Shown piece by piece: positions 1 to 4,884 of a stretch of 6,605 nucleotides of DNA. Position 1 is the first letter of the stretch. The number at the start of each line of letters is the position of its first letter. Both the position numbers and the translations under genes were made by a program. This DNA comes from Verrucomicrobiota bacterium (GTDB lineage: Bacteria > Verrucomicrobiota > Verrucomicrobiia > Chthoniobacterales > UBA10450), in NCBI GenBank assembly GCA_003219225.1, contig QHPZ01000144.1:1-6605 (forward strand), read 5' to 3'. The notes beneath the pieces were generated by a model, which worked only from the letters and a program-made list of their open reading frames with translations, ran no database searches and was not told the origin of the DNA.

Positions 1-1
1 C

Positions 2-970
2 AATAAAACCGGCGCCGATCTCGTAATTGCGACCGATCCGGACTGCGACCGTCTCGGTGTGGCCGTGCGGAGCAGGACCGGCGAAATGAAACTGATCAGT
101 GGGAATCAAATCGGCTCGCTCCTCTTGTGGTACCGGGTGAAAAAGTTCTTCGAGCTCGGCGTGCTCAACCAGGAGAACGCGTCGCACGCCGTCACAATCA
201 AAACCTTCGTCACGACCGATCTCCAGAAGGTCATCCCGGAGCGTTACGGCGTCCGCTGCATCGAAACCCTCACCGGCTTCAAATATTTCGGAGCCAAGCT
301 CGAAAAATATGAGCGCGCGCTTCCGCCAGAGATTCGGAAGAAATATCGAGAGCTCTCGGAGGAAGAGAAGCGCGCGGCGCAACTGAAACATTCGTCGTTT
401 TACGTTTTCGGCAGCGAAGAAAGCTACGGCTACAGCGGGGCCGATTTCGTGCGGGATAAGGATGGCAACGCCGGCGCGCTCATGTTCTGCGAAGTCGCGG
501 CCTATGCCAAGTCGCGCGGCCAAACTGTCGATCAATTGCTCGATGAAATCTTCGCCGAGTTCGGCTATTTCGCGGAGAAAAATGCGTCCCTTTATTTCGA
601 GGGCGCGCAGGGTGCAAAACAAATCGAGCGGCTGCTCGAATCGTATGCGAGCGCGCCACCGAATGAAATGCTCGGCTCCAAAGTAGCGAGCATCCGCAAC
701 TTCGAGACCGACACGATCCGCGACGTGGAAGGCGACGAAATCCCGAAACAGAAGATGTCGATCTTCGAGCTGGCCGACGGAACGCGCATCGCGGTGCGCG
801 GCTCGGGCACCGAACCGAAGATTAAATATTATCTTTTCGCTCAGCGCCGCCCCGGCAAGAGCCGATTTGGTTCAGCGGAACTGGAAAAAATCAAAGCGGA
901 AGTGAATGCGCGCCTGGAAGACATTTGGAGTTGGCTCCAAACAGACGTGGAGCAGCGGCTTGGCAGATAA
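2..970 (+). CDS. Phosphoglucomutase/phosphomannomutase (alpha-D-phosphohexomutase family), 3' part
   Basis: This cytoplasmic enzyme interconverts hexose 1- and 6-phosphates through a phosphoserine and a bisphosphorylated intermediate, feeding sugar-nucleotide and glycogen synthesis. The frame is already open at base 2, so the start codon and the catalytic-serine domain lie outside the window. What is seen: the metal-binding loop reads DPDCDR (nt 35-52), where the family usually has DPDADR. A TGNQ-type segment, here SGNQIGSLLL, follows. The TLTGFKYFG segment comes next, then the sugar-specificity loop GSEESYGY (about nt 410-433), and finally the phosphate-binding RGSGTEPK (nt 797-820) near the C-terminus. 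Motif order and spacing resemble the Bacillus PgcA type more than E. coli Pgm. A charged insert of roughly 27 residues precedes the sugar loop. Substrate preference (glucose, mannose or pentose phosphate) cannot be decided from this part. It ends in TAA, 37 nt before the next gene. Confidence 0.93.
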   Translation, partial: NKTGADLVIATDPDCDRLGVAVRSRTGEMKLISGNQIGSLLLWYRVKKFFELGVLNQENASHAVTIKTFVTTDLQKVIPERYGVRCIETLTGFKYFGAKLEKYERALPPEIRKKYRELSEEEKRAAQLKHSSFYVFGSEESYGYSGADFVRDKDGNAGALMFCEVAAYAKSRGQTVDQLLDEIFAEFGYFAEKNASLYFEGAQGAKQIERLLESYASAPPNEMLGSKVASIRNFETDTIRDVEGDEIPKQKMSIFELADGTRIAVRGSGTEPKIKYYLFAQRRPGKSRFGSAELEKIKAEVNARLEDIWSWLQTDVEQRLGR

Positions 971-1007
971 GCTGCTCCAGTGAACGGGTCGGCACGAACA
1001 TTTTGCC

Positions 1008-1319
1008 ATGCACCGGGACATCAATTTAAGCGGAGGCGAGATCACCGTGCTGAAAACGATGGGCCTTTCCGGCATGCCGGTTTACGGCAAACAGCTCGTC
1101 GAGCACATCGGCGAAATGGAGCCGGTGGAATTCCTCGACGATCTCAACGGCTTGATGATGCTGGGGTACGTGCTCACCGACAAGGTGAACATCCGCACGA
1201 TGGAAGATGTGGAGAAAGCCACCTTTCGCGTTAATGCCTCCTACGCGCGCGACCTGCGCGAGGCGATCCAGCCGGGGCGAAGACGCGAACACGAGCGACG
1301 GCGCAGGCGGCGGGGCTAA
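1008..1319 (+). CDS. Small hypothetical protein, 103 aa, possible winged-helix fold
   Basis: I do not recognise this protein. The first 85 or so residues look like a compact alpha/beta domain: a helix with GGEITVLKTMGLSG, a second helix PVYGKQLVEHIG, a third PVEFLDDLNGLMMLGYV, then a possible hairpin and a last helix ASYARDLREAI. A helix, turn, helix and wing order of this kind is compatible with a winged-helix domain, but that is inference from pattern only. The last 17 residues are dominated by Arg (ERRRRRRG end) and come from a GC-rich low-complexity stretch just before the heptamer repeat, so the true domain may end near residue 87. ATG 1008 is the natural start, although no good Shine-Dalgarno sequence precedes it. 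No signal peptide or membrane segment is visible. Frames overlapping it on either strand give less protein-like sequence. Confidence 0.6.
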   Translation: MHRDINLSGGEITVLKTMGLSGMPVYGKQLVEHIGEMEPVEFLDDLNGLMMLGYVLTDKVNIRTMEDVEKATFRVNASYARDLREAIQPGRRREHERRRRRRG

Positions 1320-1320
1320 G

Positions 1321-1437
1321 CAAAGCTCCAAAGAATCTCCAAACATCAAGCTTCAATCTCCAAACGGATATGCTTTTGGGAATTGGTGATTGGAATTTCC
1401 TTGGAACTTGGGGTTTGGGATTTGGGGCTTTAAGCTC
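1321..1437. repeat. Imperfect hairpin built of degenerate 7-bp units
   Basis: The left arm (1321-1365) is made of C/A-rich units such as CCAAAGA, CCAAACA, TCAAGCT, TCAATCT and CCAAACG. The right arm (1378-1430) is their complement in style: GGGAATT, GGTGATT, GGAATTT, then a 4-nt slip, GGAACTT, GGGGTTT, GGGATTT and GGGGCTT. The ends pair (AAAGCTCC at 1322-1329 with GGGGCTTT at 1424-1431, one mismatch) around a loop near 1366-1377, so the whole can fold into one long imperfect stem. Composition is unlike the flanking coding DNA. It lies between the small hypothetical gene and lnt and overlaps the first codons of the longest lnt frame. No transposase is present. Confidence 0.8.
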
Positions 1438-1443
1438 CTGCGC

Positions 1444-3066
1444 GTGCTCCGAGTAGCGAGGATTTCCTGGCCCTGGCTTGCTGCAATCACCACCGGCTTG
1501 CTTTGCACGGCGTGTTTTCCGCCGTTCGATGTGAGCTGGCTTTGCTGGCTCGCGCTCACCCCGCTGATCGCGGCGATCTGGTTTTCCGGAGAAAACTCGA
1601 AGCGGCGCTGGCTTCGTAATTTACTCCTCGGCTACGTCGCCGGCGTTGTATTTTTCACCTCCGCGTTCACCTGGCTCGGCGCGCTCGGCGATCTCTATCA
1701 CAGCTTCTTTCTGCACGGGCTCTCGTTTCTGCTCTCAATTTATCTGGGAATGCATTTTGCGTTTTGGGGCTGGTTCATCGGATTGATCAGGCCCGGCCAG
1801 TTCCTGAGCTCGTGGAGAAATTTATTGATCGCTTTTCTCGCGGCGAGCGCGTGGGCTGCGCACGAATGGGCGCGAGGCTGGCTCTTCAGCGGGTTCGGCT
1901 GGAACGGTCTCGGCGTAGCGCTGCACGCGAACTGGCCACTCATTCAAATCGCGCAGTTCACGGGTGTCGCTGGAATCTCGTTCGCGATCGCGTTTGCCGA
2001 TGTCATCGCGCTCACCACCGCGGTGCGACTGTTTTTGGAAACGCGCTCCCGCCAGATGCGGGCGCATTTCGATCTCACGCTGACCATGCTCGGCATCGTC
2101 GCGCTGTTTTCGTTCAGCATTCACAGCGTGCAAAATCCTTCTCCGGCCAAGCCGCTGCGCGTCGCCGCGGTGCAGGCGAATGTGCCGCAGCTGCAGAAGT
2201 TCGACCCGCAGTTTACCGCAGGCATCTTCGACAAGCTCGCGCGCCTGAGCGAAGTCGCGCTGCGCTCGAGTGCGCCGCCAGAGCTCATCGTTTGGCCGGA
2301 AAGCGCAATGCCCGATCCGGTCCGTGACGAGCAAACGCCGAGTTATCAGTTTGTAATGGAGTTCGCCACCGCGGCGAACACCGATCTGTTGCTCGGCAGT
2401 CTCGACACGCAAGATCGACATGATTATAACGCCGCGCTGCTCGTTTCCGATGCAGGGCACAAACTACAAATTTATCGGAAGCTCCATCTCGTGCCCTTCG
2501 GCGAATACGTTCCGCTGCGCCGTTCTTTTCCGCTCTTTGCCGCCGTTGCCAGCCGATGGGTGCCTGGTGATTTCGACGTCGGCCGAGACTACACAGTGTT
2601 TCGCCTAACGACCCCCAATGGCGCGGTGGCGCCGCTGATTTGCTTCGAAGACACGATCGGCGAATTGACGCGCCGGTTTGTGCTGCGCGGCGCGAATCTG
2701 CTGGTCAACATCACGAACGACGCCTGGTTCTTGCAATCGGCCGGGTCGCGGCAGCATCTCGCCAACGCGGTGTTTCGCTGCGTGGAGAACCGTCGCCCAA
2801 TGGCGCGCGCCGCAAATACCGGTGTCACGTGTTTCATCAACGAATTCGGGCGCATCACACAAGTCTTGCGCGATGAGAACGGCGGCACGTTCGGCGAAGG
2901 CGTGTTGAGCGGCGAGATCAACGTGCCGCAGGTCCAGCAATTAACGTTTTACACGATACACGGAGAGCTGTTCGCGAAAATGTGCGCCGCCGTAACAGTG
3001 GTCGCGATGATTGCCGCAGGATTGCGGCGGAGGTGGATCGGGCGCTCCGCGGGCGATGCTAAATAA
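1444..3066 (+). CDS. lnt: Apolipoprotein N-acyltransferase Lnt
   Basis: Inner-membrane enzyme that adds the third acyl chain to the N-terminal Cys of apolipoproteins, taking it from a phospholipid and acting on the periplasmic side. The N-terminal half is hydrophobic with several membrane segments, starting with the family-typical FPPFD motif. The C-terminal half is a carbon-nitrogen hydrolase (nitrilase-like) domain with the complete triad: Glu in VWPESAMP (codon 2299), Lys in YRKLHLVPFGEY (codon 2479) and Cys in PLICFEDT (codon 2641). A final membrane helix follows. The frame can be opened at TTG 1390, but its first 16 codons are heptamer-repeat sequence, so I place the start at GTG 1444, giving 540 aa against about 512 in E. 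coli. No clear ribosome-binding site supports either start. The last residues (RRRWIGRSAGDAK) are encoded by the left arm of the next inverted repeat and are probably not native enzyme sequence. Confidence 0.93.
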   Translation: MLRVARISWPWLAAITTGLLCTACFPPFDVSWLCWLALTPLIAAIWFSGENSKRRWLRNLLLGYVAGVVFFTSAFTWLGALGDLYHSFFLHGLSFLLSIYLGMHFAFWGWFIGLIRPGQFLSSWRNLLIAFLAASAWAAHEWARGWLFSGFGWNGLGVALHANWPLIQIAQFTGVAGISFAIAFADVIALTTAVRLFLETRSRQMRAHFDLTLTMLGIVALFSFSIHSVQNPSPAKPLRVAAVQANVPQLQKFDPQFTAGIFDKLARLSEVALRSSAPPELIVWPESAMPDPVRDEQTPSYQFVMEFATAANTDLLLGSLDTQDRHDYNAALLVSDAGHKLQIYRKLHLVPFGEYVPLRRSFPLFAAVASRWVPGDFDVGRDYTVFRLTTPNGAVAPLICFEDTIGELTRRFVLRGANLLVNITNDAWFLQSAGSRQHLANAVFRCVENRRPMARAANTGVTCFINEFGRITQVLRDENGGTFGEGVLSGEINVPQVQQLTFYTIHGELFAKMCAAVTVVAMIAAGLRRRWIGRSAGDAK

Positions 3067-3137
3067 TCGCGGCTTCGCCGCATAACTTTTACCATCGAGC
3101 GCGGCGCGCTCGATCCACCTCCGCACATGTGGTAAAA
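3027..3137. repeat. REP/BIME-like inverted repeat pair at the lnt-namZ junction
   Basis: A 31-nt arm at 3027-3057 is repeated in inverse orientation at 3094-3124, with 27 of 31 positions matching. The right copy is itself a palindrome: 10-nt arms at 3094-3103 and 3105-3114 are perfectly complementary around a central G. It is enclosed by TTTTACCA (3087-3094) and TGGTAAAA (3130-3137). The spacer holds a further small hairpin, GCGGC-TTC-GCCGC (3069-3081). The left copy codes for the end of Lnt, and the right copy stops 7 nt before the namZ start. This architecture is that of bacterial REP/BIME elements. A rho-independent terminator is less likely because no T-run follows the stem. Confidence 0.8.
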
Positions 3138-3144
3138 CTCGCGC

Positions 3145-4176
3145 GTGGCGGTTGAGCTTCCACTGGATGATTTGATTAACCTTTGGCCGAACGAATTTCG
3201 CGGCGCGCGTGTCGGTGCGTTGCTGCATCCAGCTTCGGTTTCCTCGCAGCTCGAGCATGCCTCGGGGATTCTCGAGCGGCTGAACGGAGATTTGTTTCAG
3301 TTGCGCGCCTTGTTTGGTCCGCAGCACGGATTTCTGGGCCAAACCCAGGACAACATGATCGAATGGAAAAGTTACGAGCATCCGCGGCTCGGCATTCCGG
3401 TCTACAGCCTCTATGGCGAACACCGCGAACCGAGTTCGGCAATGTTGGGCGACCTCGATGTTCTACTTGTCGATCTCCAAGACATCGGCACGCGCTACTA
3501 TACTTTTGTCTGGACGCTCTATCTCTGCATGCGCGCGTGCGCGAAAAGCGGCGCTCACGTTGTCGTACTTGACCGGCCAAACCCGATCAACGCCGTCACG
3601 ATTGAAGGACCACCGATCGAGAAAGGTTACGAATCCTTCGTCGGCATGCATCCGATTCCCGTGCGCCATGGTAAGACCATTGGCGAGTTGGCTGCACAGG
3701 AGCGCGCGATGTGGTTCGACGAAACCGATCTGCCGTGGGTGATGCCTTCGCCAAATATGCCAACGCTCGACACGGCGACAGTTTATCCCGGGATGTGTCT
3801 GCTCGAAGCGACCAACATTTCCGAAGGCCGCGGTACCACCCGCCCGTTCGAGATTTTCGGTGCGCCCTTCATCGACGCAGAAACGCTTTGTCGCGAATTG
3901 AACAACGCGAAATTGCCGGGCGTGTTCTTTCGCGAGACTTATTTTCAGCCGACGTTCCAAAAGTTTGCCGGTCAGCTTTGCGGCGGCGGGCAACTGCACG
4001 TTCTCGATCGCGATATTTTCCGGCCCTTCCAAACCGGTATTGAAATCATTCGCTGCATCCGAAAGTTGTATCCAGGTTCTTTTGCATGGAAGCAGCCGCC
4101 TTACGAATACGAATACGAAAAGCTGCCGATCCAGATTTTGCTCGGTGGACCGGCGGAAGATTGGTTCGGCGACTGA
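3145..4176 (+). CDS. namZ: DUF1343 / NamZ-family exo-beta-N-acetylmuramidase, C-terminally short
   Basis: DUF1343 proteins (NamZ, glycosidase family GH171) remove terminal MurNAc from the non-reducing ends of peptidoglycan fragments during wall turnover. The family motifs appear in order: FGPQHGFLG (residues 57-65), LYGEHREP, DLQDIGTRYYT (110-120), LDRPNPI (142-148), EGPPIEKG, HGKTIGELA, PSPNMPT, EATNISEGRGTTRPFE (about 221-236), and a late LPIQILLGG. Start GTG 3145 is the first possible one after an in-frame stop at 3133, so no signal peptide is encoded, although characterised members act outside the cytoplasm or in the periplasm. The protein stops at residue 343, a few residues after the LPIQILLGG segment, where relatives as I know them continue for roughly 40-50 residues. 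The stop falls 4 nt before a palindromic repeat. It may be a truncated but active enzyme or a decaying gene. The family call is secure; activity is not. Confidence 0.88.
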   Translation: MAVELPLDDLINLWPNEFRGARVGALLHPASVSSQLEHASGILERLNGDLFQLRALFGPQHGFLGQTQDNMIEWKSYEHPRLGIPVYSLYGEHREPSSAMLGDLDVLLVDLQDIGTRYYTFVWTLYLCMRACAKSGAHVVVLDRPNPINAVTIEGPPIEKGYESFVGMHPIPVRHGKTIGELAAQERAMWFDETDLPWVMPSPNMPTLDTATVYPGMCLLEATNISEGRGTTRPFEIFGAPFIDAETLCRELNNAKLPGVFFRETYFQPTFQKFAGQLCGGGQLHVLDRDIFRPFQTGIEIIRCIRKLYPGSFAWKQPPYEYEYEKLPIQILLGGPAEDWFGD

Positions 4177-4883
4177 GTTTTGTAGCGACCGCCCTGTGGG
4201 CGGTCGCACGCCAACGTGCCACAGGCACGTGGCTACACCGCATCGCGATCGCACTTGCCTCATTGTCGATCTTGCCGTGCTTACGCGCCGACATTCCCTG
4301 GCCCGAAGTCGTGCAACGGCTCGCTTATGAAAACGAAAAACTTGCCCGGCGCTCGCAAGGCCACAATGGCGAATACTTCGTGGTCTGCACGCTTTACTAC
4401 ACACCCAAGGAGTCGGGGTTCACTTTCGAACGCGGCTTTGATGCGACGCCGGTGAGCAAACCCGGCCTGCGCGGCCGCACCTATCCGCGTGATTTCCTGC
4501 GCTCGGTTAAGAAGGAGGGCTTCGGCCGAATCGCCGCGCCGGTGAACGGCCGCCATTACATTCGCTACATCGGTGGCGATTCCTACGGCTTCGCGACCGC
4601 GCCGACCGGTCCCGGCGGCACGCTGATCGCCCGTTTCTCGGCTGCCGCAAAACCGCAGGCCGGTTTGCATCGCGGGACGGTGCTGGAAACTCCGGCCGCT
4701 GAGGTAAAACAAGTTTTCGACAGCACGCGCTGGAAAATCATGGACACCGGCGGCGGTCTTCGCCGCTGGCAGATCGATTGTTATTTCGGCGAGGACGAAC
4801 CGCTCGGGCCCGGAAAATTGATGTGCCGCCCGCGGGCAACGACTTTTGAATACGCCTACTCGGAGGCGAGAGTGGCGCGTTAA
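4161..4883 (+). CDS. Putative secreted 3D (Asp-Asp-Asp)-domain-like protein
   Basis: The signature is MDTGGGLRRWQIDCYFGED, with the DTGG at residue 195 from TTG 4161 and the second Asp at residue 206. This resembles the DTGGxIKGxxIDxYF core of the 3D/double-psi beta-barrel family found in lytic transglycosylases and cell-wall hydrolases, so a wall-cleaving role is plausible but inferred. The region before it (GRIAAPVNGRHYIRYIGGD) fits less clearly. A hydrophobic stretch, RIAIALASLSILPCLRA, followed by DIPWPEVV looks like a signal peptide cleaved near residue 43. The start is unsure: ATG 4086 and TTG 4161 both lie within namZ, and between 4161 and the hydrophobic core the frame runs through the palindromic repeat with no ATG or GTG. 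The repeat may have displaced the native start. The position next to a muramidase homologue agrees with a cell-wall role. It ends with TAA 1 nt before the next start. Confidence 0.65.
   Translation: MVRRLSFVATALWAVARQRATGTWLHRIAIALASLSILPCLRADIPWPEVVQRLAYENEKLARRSQGHNGEYFVVCTLYYTPKESGFTFERGFDATPVSKPGLRGRTYPRDFLRSVKKEGFGRIAAPVNGRHYIRYIGGDSYGFATAPTGPGGTLIARFSAAAKPQAGLHRGTVLETPAAEVKQVFDSTRWKIMDTGGGLRRWQIDCYFGEDEPLGPGKLMCRPRATTFEYAYSEARVAR
4181..4237. repeat. Two-hairpin palindromic element with closing stem
   Basis: Hairpin 1 is a perfect 10-bp stem, GCGACCGCCC (4185-4194) with GGGCGGTCGC (4198-4207), around a TGT loop. Hairpin 2 pairs GCC-a-ACGTGCC (4210-4220) with GGCACGTGGC (4224-4233) around an ACA loop, with one bulged A. 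The outermost bases TGTAGC (4181-4186) and GCTACA (4232-4237) are complementary, so the unit can also close as a three-way junction. It starts 4 nt after the namZ stop and lies inside the open frame of the downstream gene. Defined ends and symmetry suggest a small dispersed repeat (REP or MITE-like) rather than a terminator, since no T-tract follows. Confidence 0.82.
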
Positions 4884-4884
4884 G

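Noticed and set aside
971..1007. Promoter or terminator after the mutase gene
   Set aside because: The 37-nt gap has no recognisable -10/-35 pair and no stem with a T-tract.
1764..2460. Open frames of about 190-210 codons on both strands inside lnt
   Set aside because: The Lnt frame has all catalytic motifs here; the others are Arg-rich shadow frames.
3027..3137. Rho-independent terminator between lnt and namZ
   Set aside because: The stems are strong but not followed by a T-run, and the left arm is inside lnt; a REP-like repeat explains the symmetry better.
4181..4237. Riboswitch or tRNA-like cloverleaf
   Set aside because: There are only two hairpins and a closing stem, with no anticodon arm, T-loop consensus or known riboswitch core.
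4263..4292. Possible lipobox (ILPC) in the leader of the 3D-like protein
   Set aside because: Pro stands just before the Cys, where Gly, Ala or Ser is needed; a signal peptidase I site after LRA fits better.
3463..4404. A 313-codon open frame on the - strand opposite namZ
   Set aside because: It lies opposite a well-supported DUF1343 gene and its translation is Arg/His-rich with no family motif.
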